The notes beneath the pieces were generated by a model. The model searched no databases. It saw only the letters and a program-made list of their open reading frames with translations, and was not told the DNA's origin. From an uncultured Chitinophagaceae bacterium (GTDB taxonomy: Bacteria; Bacteroidota; Bacteroidia; Chitinophagales; Chitinophagaceae): 64,000 nt of DNA. The position numbers were made by a program, and so were the translations under genes. Of this stretch, positions 45,003 to 54,622 are shown piece by piece (the first letter of the stretch is position 1; the number at the start of each line of letters is the position of its first letter). The stretch is from positions 320,480-384,479 of the forward strand of contig CALMYJ010000004.1 in the NCBI GenBank assembly GCA_937873715.1. Direction: 5' to 3'.

Positions 45003-47585
45003 TCATTTTATTTTCATGCGCCAGCCAACATAAAACATTCTGCCGGATAATGGCCCCCATACTAAAGCGGCATCAAAATGAGGCCCAAAGGGTTCATCGG
45101 CCGCTAGAATAGCCTCCTGCTGAAAAAAGTTGCCAATGTTTTCAGCACCAAGGTAAATATCCATTGGCGTTTTTTTGCCAAATGATTTGGTGATTTGTGC
45201 CGCCATTAACGTATAAGCAGGCGATTGTGCCGGCAGGATATGCGGTGCCGGGTTGGCCGTGGTGGAGGGGATGCGTTTGTTGCCAATATAATTAAAAGTA
45301 TAATCCAGCTTCCAGTTGCCGATGGCATAAGCAAGGTTGGCAAATGCCCGGTGTGGTGCTATTAACGGCCGCTGCAGCAACTGAGTGCTATAGGTTGTTT
45401 TTACATCAAAATAGCGGTAGGCCATGCGTACATCAAGCCCTTTAATAACAGATGCATGCAACTCTGCCTGCAGGCTGTTGGAGTAAGATTTGCCCTGCAG
45501 GTTGTAAAAAGCTATCTGGCGTGGGTTTTCCATATCGGCCACCACCTGGTTGGTAAAGCTGGTACGGAAATAATCGAGGCTTATTAAAGCATCATTTCCA
45601 AAAAGTTGAAATTTCTGGTCGATGGTAATACCCTGGTTCCAGGCTACTTCAGCATTTAGGCCATAGGCTTTACCGGTAGCAGCACCTATAATTTGTAATT
45701 GGCGGGAGCTGGCAAATATGCCGGTATTTTCGGCAAATATATTGGCCGTACGCTGTCCCCTGCCAGCACTGATATGGATGGTGGTACCCTGCACCGGCTG
45801 GTATTTTATATTGAGGCGTGGCGTGGCAAACCATCCAAACAGGTTATGATAATCGCTGCGTATGCCTGCCACAACGGTAAGCGCTGTACCATACGTGTAC
45901 GTATATTCGAAAAATGCGCCGGGTACTGTTTCGTTGCGGCGGAAATTTGTTGAATTGAAGTGCTCCCGGTAATTATCCTGCAAAAAACTGATACCTGTAC
46001 GAAACTTATGGTTGGTATTGCCAATGATGGACTGGTAAATAAGGTTGCCGTAAAAATTTTGCTGCCGGCCATCATAAGTGGTAAGCCCAAAGTAGGCATC
46101 CTGCCGGTGATGGATAGCCGATAATTGCAGCCCGATGCTCTGGTATTTTTTTGCCGGGAAGATATAGCCAAGTTTTACAAATCCTTCGGTTCGTGTGGTG
46201 TTGATGCCAAGACCATAACTGTTTTGTGTTAGTTTATCTTTATCGGGGTTAAATATTGTTTCGCCACCGGTTTTACTGTCTTTTAAAAAGTGTATGCCCA
46301 TTTGCAGGATGATACCTTTATTATTATCGTAACGCCAGCGGTTTACCAGGCCAAACTGGTTGCCGGTAGGCAAATCCCTGAAGCCGTCTTTATTAAAGTC
46401 AACATTTGGGTTACTGTTAAAATCATCATGCAGCAGAAGCAGGGTGCTCCATTTGTCATTGAGTTTTTTGGCAAGGTTCAGGTTGAGGTCGGTTTTGCCA
46501 AACTCATTGATGTAGGCATTGGCATAAAGGCTTTCGCTTTTATCTGGTTTTTTCAGTTCCACATTAATTTGCCCGGCAATGCTTTCGTATCCATTGGCTA
46601 CTGAGCCGGTGCCCTTGGTAAGTTGTATGGATTCTATCCAGGGGCCGGCAATGCTGTTTAACCCAAGCGTGGTGGCCAGCCCACGGGGGCCGGGCATATT
46701 CTCTACCGTTAGCTGTGTGTATATGCCGCTAAGGCCCAGCAATTGTATTTGTTTGGAGCCGGTAATGGCATCATTATACGATACATCCACCGATGGGTTG
46801 GTTTCAAAGCTTTCGCTCAGGTTACAGCAGGCCGCCTTAAACAGTTCTCTTTCTGTCATCACCTGCATCCGGGTAGCGTTCAGCGAAGCTACAAATGCCG
46901 TACGTTGCCTGGCGGTAACCACTACCTCCTCCAGCTTTTCGCCTTCGGCCAGCACTATTTTTAAGGTATGAAAATCGGTGATGGTAAGTGTATCGGGCTG
47001 CAGGCCGGCATAGCTTATCAGTAATTTGTTGGTGTTGGCCGATGGGGCAATACTAAAAAGGCCGGAAGTATCGGTAATGGTAGCGGCATTGCTGCCCAGC
47101 CAGGCTACGGTGGCACCAGCCAGTGGGGTAAATGCCCCTTTTTTGCTGCTTTGCATTACTATACCTTTTACCGGGTGGGGGTTGTTGCCGTCAGCAGCGT
47201 CATCATCATGCAACTGTTGTGTTAGCTTATCAATATTGTGCTCGTTAATGCCGCGGTACAGGCAACAGCCCGGCAATACATTATACGCATCATCGCTGGC
47301 TTTTTGATTTTCTACATCGTGGCCCTTATCGAGTATGCGCTTTTGTATTTTTTGCAAACTGGCTTTTGCAGGCTGGTAGGTGAGGGTAAGTTGCTGCAGG
47401 GTTTCATCCCAATGGGCTGCTGATACACCTTTTATGGTTGCCGCTTTTTCAATACGCAACTTGCACATATCGCAGGCGCCGGCTACACTAAAGCGTATGG
47501 TGGTATCTGGTTGTTGATTATTGGCTTGCTGCCCTGCTACCACTGTAGCAGCCAGTAGCAGGCCGGCAGTAAAAAAAAGTTTCAT
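45003..47585 (-). CDS. TonB-dependent receptor with N-terminal HMA domain
   Basis: 860-residue outer-membrane receptor. Signal peptide to about residue 19. The N-terminal domain (about 30-95) is a heavy-metal-associated fold with the metal site CDMC (AGACDMCKLRIEKAATIKGV). A carboxypeptidase-like regulatory domain (about 145-220) and a TonB plug (EEVVVTARQR, through GLATTLGLNSIAGPW) follow, then the 22-strand barrel (about 370-860) ending in GWRMKIK. The HMA domain fused to a receptor suggests copper or another soft metal as ligand. Neighbours (TlpA-like thioredoxin, HYC_CC_PP protein) fit metal handling. Confidence 0.93.
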   Translation of the reverse strand: MKLFFTAGLLLAATVVAGQQANNQQPDTTIRFSVAGACDMCKLRIEKAATIKGVSAAHWDETLQQLTLTYQPAKASLQKIQKRILDKGHDVENQKASDDAYNVLPGCCLYRGINEHNIDKLTQQLHDDDAADGNNPHPVKGIVMQSSKKGAFTPLAGATVAWLGSNAATITDTSGLFSIAPSANTNKLLISYAGLQPDTLTITDFHTLKIVLAEGEKLEEVVVTARQRTAFVASLNATRMQVMTERELFKAACCNLSESFETNPSVDVSYNDAITGSKQIQLLGLSGIYTQLTVENMPGPRGLATTLGLNSIAGPWIESIQLTKGTGSVANGYESIAGQINVELKKPDKSESLYANAYINEFGKTDLNLNLAKKLNDKWSTLLLLHDDFNSNPNVDFNKDGFRDLPTGNQFGLVNRWRYDNNKGIILQMGIHFLKDSKTGGETIFNPDKDKLTQNSYGLGINTTRTEGFVKLGYIFPAKKYQSIGLQLSAIHHRQDAYFGLTTYDGRQQNFYGNLIYQSIIGNTNHKFRTGISFLQDNYREHFNSTNFRRNETVPGAFFEYTYTYGTALTVVAGIRSDYHNLFGWFATPRLNIKYQPVQGTTIHISAGRGQRTANIFAENTGIFASSRQLQIIGAATGKAYGLNAEVAWNQGITIDQKFQLFGNDALISLDYFRTSFTNQVVADMENPRQIAFYNLQGKSYSNSLQAELHASVIKGLDVRMAYRYFDVKTTYSTQLLQRPLIAPHRAFANLAYAIGNWKLDYTFNYIGNKRIPSTTANPAPHILPAQSPAYTLMAAQITKSFGKKTPMDIYLGAENIGNFFQQEAILAADEPFGPHFDAALVWGPLSGRMFYVGWRMKIK

Positions 47586-47682
47586 TGTATAACTGTGTAT
47601 TTAAGTAATGGATATAATTACATGCTTGTGCTGTTGGGCACAGGTATATTTTCCGGAAACACCGGAAAAAGCAGGTAAGATT

Positions 47683-48066
47683 TTATATCCTGAATACGCA
47701 GTTTCGAATACAGGCTGAGGGCTGGCTGTATTGGGGTGGAGAGTGATTATTTGGTGCAGCTTTTAAATGGGTATTAAGGGTAAAGGCTTCGTAGCTGCTG
47801 TGCAGGGAATGTATCAGGGCTACCGGTGCTTCAATATTAAAATGCTGTACGGCATTTTTATGTACGTCTTCTAATTTGTAAAATTTTTGTGTATCACTGC
47901 AGCAGCCTTTCTTTTCTTCTTTGCAGCATTTTTTGCATTTATCAGGCTTTGCGCCAAATAATTCGGTGCCGGCTTTTTTGCCCATGCAATAATGAATCTG
48001 CAGGGCTATGCCCGATGATACAGAAAGGTAAAGCAACGCAAGTATAGCAACGATACACTTTTTCAT
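47683..48066 (-). CDS. HYC_CC_PP family small exported protein
   Basis: 127-residue protein from ATG 48066 (MKKCIVAILALLYLSVSSGIALQ). The family name derives from its motifs, all visible here: HYCMG, a Cys cluster CKKCCKEEKKGCC and a PPQYSQP stretch near the C-terminus. The single helix at the start suggests export. Cys richness implies metal binding. It lies 97 bp upstream of the HMA-TonB receptor gene on the same strand; members of this family accompany copper-related receptors in Bacteroidota, from general knowledge. Confidence 0.85.
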   Translation of the reverse strand: MKKCIVAILALLYLSVSSGIALQIHYCMGKKAGTELFGAKPDKCKKCCKEEKKGCCSDTQKFYKLEDVHKNAVQHFNIEAPVALIHSLHSSYEAFTLNTHLKAAPNNHSPPQYSQPSACIRNCVFRI

Positions 48067-48189
48067 TACAGGGCAAAGGTAACAGATTTTTTTCAGGCCG
48101 GTTTTTAAGTTGTGCAAATGGTTTAAGCGTTAACGTTTCTTTCTACTAAATGTTAAGCACGCCAACTGCTTATAAAAGACAAAGCGGTA

Positions 48190-50202
48190 TCAATTCACAA
48201 AATTCCACTGTATGCCAAAGCGAATAAGCAGGCCGGGATATACATAAAATGGCGCTGCAAAATTGTTGTGGGTAAAGCCAAAGCCGTTGTTAAGGCTGGC
48301 CGTATTGATATTTTCGGTACGCAGGTAGCCGGTAAAAGATTTTATCCTGAAATGCATAAACAGGTGTATATCGGGCCTGTTGCGGATGGTAAAGCTGTCC
48401 TGCAATACAAACTGCCCCATCACCGGCGAATAATCGTAGCCTTTATACGGCGTATAATACCGCATTTCGATGCCGGTACTCAGGTTGAGGTTTTTAAAAA
48501 ATAAGCCTTCAAATGCCAGCCGGTTACGGGTAAATAAAAGGGGCACCCTTACCGGGGCATCGGTATTAGCCTGCTGCTGCAGGGTAACATCGGCATACCA
48601 GTTCCAGCGCCTGCCGAGCCTTATTTTTTTTGCAGCGCTTAGTTGCAGCAGGTTCACTACTTTATCGTATTGTTCCGTTTCGTAATAGTTTTTAAAATAC
48701 AGGTAATTGGTAATAAAATAATTGGTGGCCGAGAGGCTGATGAAAGGGTTATCGGCCGTAGCCCTCAGCACCAGGATATTCTCTTTATTGTACGAAGCAG
48801 AATTTTTAAAATTGAAAGCACTTTGGGTATTGTAAATAAAAGAGGGGCTGCGGTTTATATTGTTGAACAGGAGGCTTACGTTGCCCCATTTTTTGTTGAG
48901 GTAACGGGACAGGGAGATATAAGCATTGTAATCGCCACTGTTGAAGCCTGCACTATACAGTTCGCCTGTGGCTAAAATATCCCACAATTTGTTTTTGCTT
49001 TTATTGCGGTATTCGCCACGCAGTACAATATTGTAAAAGTTTTTAGTGCTGCTGTCGTTAAAGCGGCCGCTGATATTTTCCAGCCTCAGGCCTGCCAGCA
49101 GGTACTGCCCCTGGTTTTTTGAATCCGGAAACTGTATGATGGAAAAATCGTTACTGATTATTTTCCATTTATCGGTAAGGATAAAATCTTTACTGGGGCT
49201 GAAAGCTGTATCGTACCACTGTATATAAAGTGCAGTATCGGGGTTGATATCTCTGAACTGGTAACTATGGGTGTTAAAGCTGAATGTGTGCTGCAGGCGT
49301 AGTTTGGAGTAAAACAAATATTCCGTAGTACTATCGTTGATAATGGCGGAGTCCTTTATTCCAAAATCGTAATACTGGCGTAAAAATAAAGTAGCGTTTT
49401 TATAAATGTTGCCGGTATTTACTGCCGTTACAAAAGGGTTGGGGTCGGTAAGGGCGGCACCACCCAGTTTAACGGGTATGGTAAACCTGCGGCTGTAAAT
49501 GGGTATATTTAAAAAACTATCGCTTTGTATACCGCCATTTTCGGATGCTTTAATACTGTTGCTTAAAAAAATAAAATTGGCGCCATACCTTTTTTTGGGT
49601 GCCTGGTATTTGCCAAAGAAACGCAGGCTGCCGTGATTGGTATTTTGGGTAACAAAAAAGCCAGGGGCATTTACCAGCCTGTAATCGAAACCGAAATTGA
49701 TATTGGGCCGGGGATTTTGTGTATGCAGTATTTGTATCAGTTGTTCTTTGCCCGATGCAAGCTGGTAGCCCAATTGTGTAAAAGGCTTATTCGTGGTATA
49801 AAACTTTGTGCCTTCTATTGTAAACTTATATACATCATAAGCATGAAAACCGGCATCCCATCCGGCTTTGGCATAGGGCGAAAAAATAAGAGAATATCCG
49901 GCGCTGCCGTTGTTGCCCAAATATTGTTGTGTAACAGGTATGGAAAAATATTTGTAATAATCATTAATAGCAGTATCGGGTCGTAATACCCTTACTGAGT
50001 CGAGGTATTTATAGGTGATAGTAAAAGCGTTTTTACTGTCGTCCCGGTGTTCAAATGCGATACTGTCTGACCTTGCGCTGCCCCCCTGCGAACCGCCCAT
50101 GCCACCGCTAAAACGATTGAGTAATCCACCCTGGGCCAGGCAACTTACCGATGCCTCAAAAAGCAAGGCTCCCAAAAAAATATATTTCAGCAGAAAGTTC
50201 AT
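48190..50202 (-). CDS. Putative porin (Bacteroidota porin-like, PF14121-type)
   Basis: 670-residue outer-membrane protein. Signal peptide MNFLLKYIFLGALLFEASVSCLAQ, then a Gly/Ser-rich N-terminal segment (GGLLNRFSGGMGGSQGG), followed by many alternating beta strands ending LIRFGIQWNFVN, a terminal aromatic barrel strand. Length and layout match the putative-porin family (Porin_10). The substrate is not predictable. It is 123 bp upstream of the HYC_CC_PP gene, same strand. Confidence 0.85.
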   Translation of the reverse strand: MNFLLKYIFLGALLFEASVSCLAQGGLLNRFSGGMGGSQGGSARSDSIAFEHRDDSKNAFTITYKYLDSVRVLRPDTAINDYYKYFSIPVTQQYLGNNGSAGYSLIFSPYAKAGWDAGFHAYDVYKFTIEGTKFYTTNKPFTQLGYQLASGKEQLIQILHTQNPRPNINFGFDYRLVNAPGFFVTQNTNHGSLRFFGKYQAPKKRYGANFIFLSNSIKASENGGIQSDSFLNIPIYSRRFTIPVKLGGAALTDPNPFVTAVNTGNIYKNATLFLRQYYDFGIKDSAIINDSTTEYLFYSKLRLQHTFSFNTHSYQFRDINPDTALYIQWYDTAFSPSKDFILTDKWKIISNDFSIIQFPDSKNQGQYLLAGLRLENISGRFNDSSTKNFYNIVLRGEYRNKSKNKLWDILATGELYSAGFNSGDYNAYISLSRYLNKKWGNVSLLFNNINRSPSFIYNTQSAFNFKNSASYNKENILVLRATADNPFISLSATNYFITNYLYFKNYYETEQYDKVVNLLQLSAAKKIRLGRRWNWYADVTLQQQANTDAPVRVPLLFTRNRLAFEGLFFKNLNLSTGIEMRYYTPYKGYDYSPVMGQFVLQDSFTIRNRPDIHLFMHFRIKSFTGYLRTENINTASLNNGFGFTHNNFAAPFYVYPGLLIRFGIQWNFVN

Positions 50203-50395
50203 TCAGTAATGGTGCATTCATGTATGTGGGTATGGTGCATACCTGCACTTGATGATGGTTTGCGGGCAAAGGTAGGGCATCGGTATGTTAGAAACAGTTT
50301 AAAAGCAATCGTTCCCGGAATTTGCTGCAAAAACTAACCCATTGAATGGGGTATTGGATGTGTATGTGCCTTATCTTCGCCGAAATTTTTTTTAC

Positions 50396-51607
50396 ATGAA
50401 CCTGCACGAATACCAGGCCAAGAGCCTGCTCAAAAAGTTTAATGTTCCTGTACAGGAAGGTATTGCCTGTAATACCCCTACAGAAGCCGAAGAAGCGTAT
50501 CGCCAAATACATGTTGAATATGGCAGCAAGTTTGCCGTGGTTAAAGCACAGATACATGCTGGTGGCCGTGGTAAGGGTACCATTGTAGGCACCGACCAGC
50601 GTGGTGTGGCTGTGGGTAAAAATGCCGACGACATCAAGCGCATTGCACAAAATATTCTTGGTGGTACGCTGGTAACCATTCAAACAGGCCCTGCTGGTAA
50701 ACTGGTGAATAAAGTGCTGGTGGCCCAGGATGTATATTACGAAGGCCCCAGCCCGGTAAAAGAATTTTACCTGTCTATATTATTAGACAGAACCAAGGGA
50801 CAGAATGTAATTATGTACAGTACCGAGGGAGGTATGAATATTGAAGATGTGGCGCATGATACTCCTGAAAAAATATTTAAAGAATGGGTACACCCCGGTG
50901 GCGGGCTGGAGCCCTTCCAGGCCAGGAAGATTGCTTTTAACCTGGGCCTTAGCGGCAACGCTTTTAAAAACTGTGTAAAATTTGTAACCAACCTGTATAA
51001 CGCTTACGTGGGTTTGGATTGCGGTATGCTCGAAATCAATCCCTTGTTTAAAACAAGCGATGATAAAATTATTGCGGTGGATTGTAAGATGAATATCGAT
51101 GATAATGCCCTGCTGCGTCATCCCGATGTGGCCTCATTAAGAGATATTACAGAAGAAGACCCAACTGAAGTGGAAGCTGGCAAGTTCAACCTGAACTTTG
51201 TAAAGCTGGATGGTAATGTGGGCTGTATGGTAAATGGTGCCGGCCTGGCAATGGCTACTATGGATATGATTAAACTAAGCGGCGGCGAACCTGCCAACTT
51301 CCTCGATGTGGGTGGTACTGCTAATGCACAAACTGTAGAAGCCGGTTTCCGCATCATTTTAAAAGACCCCAAAGTAAAAGCTATCCTTATTAATATTTTT
51401 GGTGGTATTGTGCGTTGCGACCGTGTGGCCCAGGGTGTAATTGATGCCTACAATTCAATTGGCAACATTAACATACCCATCATTGTACGCCTGCAGGGCA
51501 CCAATGCCGATGTGGCTAAAAAACTGATAGACGACAGCGGCCTTAAAGTACAAAGTGCCATCCTGCTTAGCGAAGCAGCAGGGCTGGTAAATAAGGCTGT
51601 AGCCTGA
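50396..51607 (+). CDS. sucC: Succinyl-CoA synthetase, ADP-forming, beta subunit
   Basis: 403-residue TCA-cycle enzyme subunit with an ATP-grasp domain. ATG 50396 gives MNLHEYQAKSLLKKFNVPVQEG, the classical start. Nucleotide-binding KAQIHAGGRGKGTI and the C-terminal CoA-ligase signature GGIVRCDRVAQGVIDAY with the LINIFGG block are present. sucD is not adjacent, as is common in Bacteroidota. It is followed by a bidirectional terminator shared with the SulP gene. Confidence 0.96.
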   Translation: MNLHEYQAKSLLKKFNVPVQEGIACNTPTEAEEAYRQIHVEYGSKFAVVKAQIHAGGRGKGTIVGTDQRGVAVGKNADDIKRIAQNILGGTLVTIQTGPAGKLVNKVLVAQDVYYEGPSPVKEFYLSILLDRTKGQNVIMYSTEGGMNIEDVAHDTPEKIFKEWVHPGGGLEPFQARKIAFNLGLSGNAFKNCVKFVTNLYNAYVGLDCGMLEINPLFKTSDDKIIAVDCKMNIDDNALLRHPDVASLRDITEEDPTEVEAGKFNLNFVKLDGNVGCMVNGAGLAMATMDMIKLSGGEPANFLDVGGTANAQTVEAGFRIILKDPKVKAILINIFGGIVRCDRVAQGVIDAYNSIGNINIPIIVRLQGTNADVAKKLIDDSGLKVQSAILLSEAAGLVNKAVA

Positions 51608-51630
51608 TAAGCGATTTTTTTAAAAAATAA

Positions 51631-51664
51631 AATCCCCGTTTTGTGTAAAACGGGGATTTGTTTT
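51631..51664. terminator. Bidirectional terminator between sucC and SulP genes
   Basis: A perfect 12-bp stem AATCCCCGTTTT / AAAACGGGGATT with a GTGT loop is flanked by a T-run downstream (plus) and an A-run upstream (51622-51630), so it can act on both convergent transcripts. Confidence 0.88.
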
Positions 51665-51678
51665 TTGTGGCAGCGGGG

Positions 51679-53283
51679 TTAATGCACCGATTGTACATTT
51701 GATTCATTTTCGATATTGTACACCTCTTTGAATCCTTCCAGCTTTAAATGAATATTTTTCAGCGGGGCTTTAATATCCCTGAATTCTTTTATCAGTTCCA
51801 GCACATCAAAGTCGATGTAAGAAGTGTTGCTGGCATCTATTACTACCGGGGTGTTGGGAGGTATATTGTCTAATGTTTGCCGGATGGCAGCTTTATTTAA
51901 AAAAGAAACCTCCTGCGATAAATGTATCCTGATGCTATCGCCATCTTTGTGTTTATGCTCGTGAAAATAGTAGGAGTTTTTGAGGTTGCCATGTAGTATG
52001 GCACCAAAAGCTGCAAATATACCGGCACCCACACCAATTACCAGTCCTTTGCCACCTACTGCCGGCCATACACCAAAAAGGTCGATAGCCAGTATAACCA
52101 CTACCGTTACGATAAAAGGGATAAACTGGTATTTACCCTGTGCAAACATTTGCCGGAAAAAAGAAGGTTTGGCCAGCTTATACCCCGTCAACAGCAGGAT
52201 GGCAGCCAGGGCCGATAAAGGTATTTTGTTGAGCAGTGTGGGTATGGCTATTACGCATACCAGTAAAAGAAGCCCATGTATAATAGCCGAAAGTTTTGAT
52301 TTGGCACCAGCGTTTACATTAGCGCTACTGCGTACAATAACACTGGTGATAGGCAGCCCGCCAATTAAACCAGCGATAGCGTTGCCCGTTCCCTGTGCTA
52401 TCAGTTCCCGGTTATTGTTGGTAACCCTTCTTTCCGGGTCGATATTGTCTACAGCTTCGATGCTAAGCAGTGTTTCGAGCGAAGCAATGATAGCGATAAA
52501 TACGGCATACATAATTACCTGGCCGTTTATCAATCCCTTAAAATCCGGCAGGGTAAAAAAGCCAAAAAACTCACTGGTGCTTTTTGCGATGGGTATTTTT
52601 ACCAGGTGTTCGTTTTTGGCTGCCAGCATACTACCCGAAGCATCCCATACCTGGTTGATGATAACAGCCACTACCACCGCCACCAATGCACCGGGAACAA
52701 ATGGCATTCTTCTTTTAATAAAAGGTCTTTCCCAAAGCAGCATAATGATGATGGAGATAATACAAATAATTGTAATGCCCACTTCAATATGCTGAAGAGG
52801 CTGTAACAGTTCATGCAGGTCTTCATCGCCATAAGGCATCAGCTCGGTAATGTTACCTTTTTCGTCTTTATCATACCCAAAAGCATGAGGTATTTGCTTG
52901 GCAATAATTAAAATACCAATGCTGGTCAACATACCTTTAATGACGCTGCTGGGTATATAATTGGCTATGCCACCCAGTTTAGCCATGCCCAGCCCTATTT
53001 GTAAGATACCGGCAATTAATACGGCACATAAAAACATGGGATAGTTACCGATGGCTGTAATAGCACCAAAAACCAGTGCTGCCAATCCTGCAGCAGGGCC
53101 GCTTACGCTAAGGGCCGAATTGCTCAGCGCTCCAATAACAATACCGCCAACAATGCCCGAAATTAAACCGCTAAAAAGCGGGGCGCCAGAAGCCAGGGCA
53201 ATGCCGAGGCAAAGCGGCAGTGCTACTAAAAAAACCACTAATCCTGCAGGTAAATCTGCTTTTATGTGTTTCGTATTGATCAT
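51679..53283 (-). CDS. SulP family anion transporter with STAS domain
   Basis: 534-residue inner-membrane carrier with about 12 helices. ATG 53283 (MINTKHIKADLPAGLVVFLVALPLCLG). The conserved SulP block GLISGIVGGIVIGALSNSALSVSGPAAGLAALV is present; a C-terminal STAS domain (about 440-534, VVIDASNTSYIDFDVLELI) is cytoplasmic. SulP proteins transport sulfate, bicarbonate or other anions. The adjacent beta-carbonic anhydrase, 43 bp upstream on the same strand, favours bicarbonate. Confidence 0.92.
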   Translation of the reverse strand: MINTKHIKADLPAGLVVFLVALPLCLGIALASGAPLFSGLISGIVGGIVIGALSNSALSVSGPAAGLAALVFGAITAIGNYPMFLCAVLIAGILQIGLGMAKLGGIANYIPSSVIKGMLTSIGILIIAKQIPHAFGYDKDEKGNITELMPYGDEDLHELLQPLQHIEVGITIICIISIIIMLLWERPFIKRRMPFVPGALVAVVVAVIINQVWDASGSMLAAKNEHLVKIPIAKSTSEFFGFFTLPDFKGLINGQVIMYAVFIAIIASLETLLSIEAVDNIDPERRVTNNNRELIAQGTGNAIAGLIGGLPITSVIVRSSANVNAGAKSKLSAIIHGLLLLVCVIAIPTLLNKIPLSALAAILLLTGYKLAKPSFFRQMFAQGKYQFIPFIVTVVVILAIDLFGVWPAVGGKGLVIGVGAGIFAAFGAILHGNLKNSYYFHEHKHKDGDSIRIHLSQEVSFLNKAAIRQTLDNIPPNTPVVIDASNTSYIDFDVLELIKEFRDIKAPLKNIHLKLEGFKEVYNIENESNVQSVH

Positions 53284-53326
53284 CTTGTTTAAGGGATATA
53301 TTTGGTAGTGGTTTGCCACAGCCGCA

Positions 53327-53983
53327 TTAAGCTGCTGTTACCGTCTGTGCTGCAGGTTTGGTTTCTTTAGTAAGGTTTTTAAAAAAATCTACCTCACCGG
53401 TTTGTATATCATATACGCCACCTACCAGGCCTATCTCTCCTTTTTCGAACATTTCTTTTACAATCGGGCTTCCGGTTAGTATTTCCTCCAGGCTGTTTTC
53501 TACATTGGTATAGGCTACCTTGTCGTCGAACTTGTATTTGGTATTGTCTAAAAGCGCTTTGCTGATGGCGGGTTGTATTTTGTTCAGCAGCCCGGTAATG
53601 TTACTATCAGGTACGCCGCTTTTGGCGCTGTTGATAGCGCCGCAACTCGTATGCCCCAGTACCATCAGCACTTTGGAGCCTACATATTTTACAGCGTATT
53701 CAATGCTTCCAATGATATCATTGTTTACAATATTGCCGGCCACCCTGATGCTGAATAAATCGCCAAGGCCCTGGTCGAACAAAAGCTCCACCGAAGTACG
53801 GGAATCCATGCAACTGAGTATTACTGCAAAAGGATATTGGCCATCCCTGGTTTCATTAATCATTTCAAGGTGGTTATGGTCGGCTTGCAGGTTGGCAATA
53901 AAACGTTTGTTGCCTTCTACCAATAATTCATAACCCTGGTAAGGGGTAAGGTTCAATAAAAACTCTTTGGAATGTTTTCTCAT
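53327..53983 (-). CDS. Beta-carbonic anhydrase (SulP-linked)
   Basis: 218-residue zinc enzyme that interconverts CO2 and bicarbonate. ATG 53983 (MRKHSKEFLLNL). Zinc ligands are visible as Cys58 and Asp60 (SCMDSR), His111 and Cys114 (LGHTSCGAI). It belongs to a different clade from the second copy at 54623-55258. It is upstream of the SulP gene (43-bp spacing), so the two are likely co-transcribed and act together. Confidence 0.93.
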   Translation of the reverse strand: MRKHSKEFLLNLTPYQGYELLVEGNKRFIANLQADHNHLEMINETRDGQYPFAVILSCMDSRTSVELLFDQGLGDLFSIRVAGNIVNNDIIGSIEYAVKYVGSKVLMVLGHTSCGAINSAKSGVPDSNITGLLNKIQPAISKALLDNTKYKFDDKVAYTNVENSLEEILTGSPIVKEMFEKGEIGLVGGVYDIQTGEVDFFKNLTKETKPAAQTVTAA

Positions 53984-54102
53984 TGTACAATGTGTTTGTG
54001 CAATAACGCATACAGGGGTACGCCGCAATTGCCGTCAGTAATTAATTTTTGTATCTGGATGAATAAAATAAAAGCGCAAAATTCGCTGTGGTGCCTAAGT
54101 AT

Positions 54103-54465
54103 TTACACCATGTTGGGTGGCGGGGCATGCAACTCATCATGAAAAGCGGTGTACGTGTCGTCGTTTTCGTGTACATGCCGCAGTAACAGTATGTTACTAA
54201 TGTGGTCGTTGATATAGTGGTCGTGTAAAAATTCTTCAGCGATGGAATTGGGGGAAGGGTTCTTTTCTTCGGTATTGGTTAGGGGATTATTGTCATCCTC
54301 CTGCGTATCAGCACTAAGTGGTGGGGTATGGCCTTTAACCTGCTTATGGGTAGCAGCCCTGCTGTCGCTTACAAAAGCGATACTAACTGTAAGCCATGAT
54401 AGCGTAAAAATAAGGCAGATAGCAGACAGTTTTTGGCAAAAAGTATATCCCGGTTTATTTTTCAT
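54103..54465 (-). CDS. Hypothetical small exported protein
   Basis: 120-residue protein beginning MKNKPGYTFCQKLSAICLIF with one hydrophobic segment (about 12-32), most likely a signal peptide (VSDSRAA), followed by a polar, His/Asp/Glu-rich region (LHDHYINDHISNILLLRHVHENDD). No family recognised. It lies between the two carbonic-anhydrase genes; the many His could bind metal. It is same-strand and upstream of the SulP/CA pair. Confidence 0.55.
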   Translation of the reverse strand: MKNKPGYTFCQKLSAICLIFTLSWLTVSIAFVSDSRAATHKQVKGHTPPLSADTQEDDNNPLTNTEEKNPSPNSIAEEFLHDHYINDHISNILLLRHVHENDDTYTAFHDELHAPPPNMV

Positions 54466-54622
54466 TGCTGATAGTGCAAATTAATAGATTACTTGCTGCA
54501 AAACAAACCATTGGTACCAACAGGCCTTTGATTAAGGTAAATTATAACATTTGAAGGGACACAATTATAAACAGTGCAGGCCGGAAGGAAACTGTATTTT
54601 TGACCAATACAAAACAATACTG

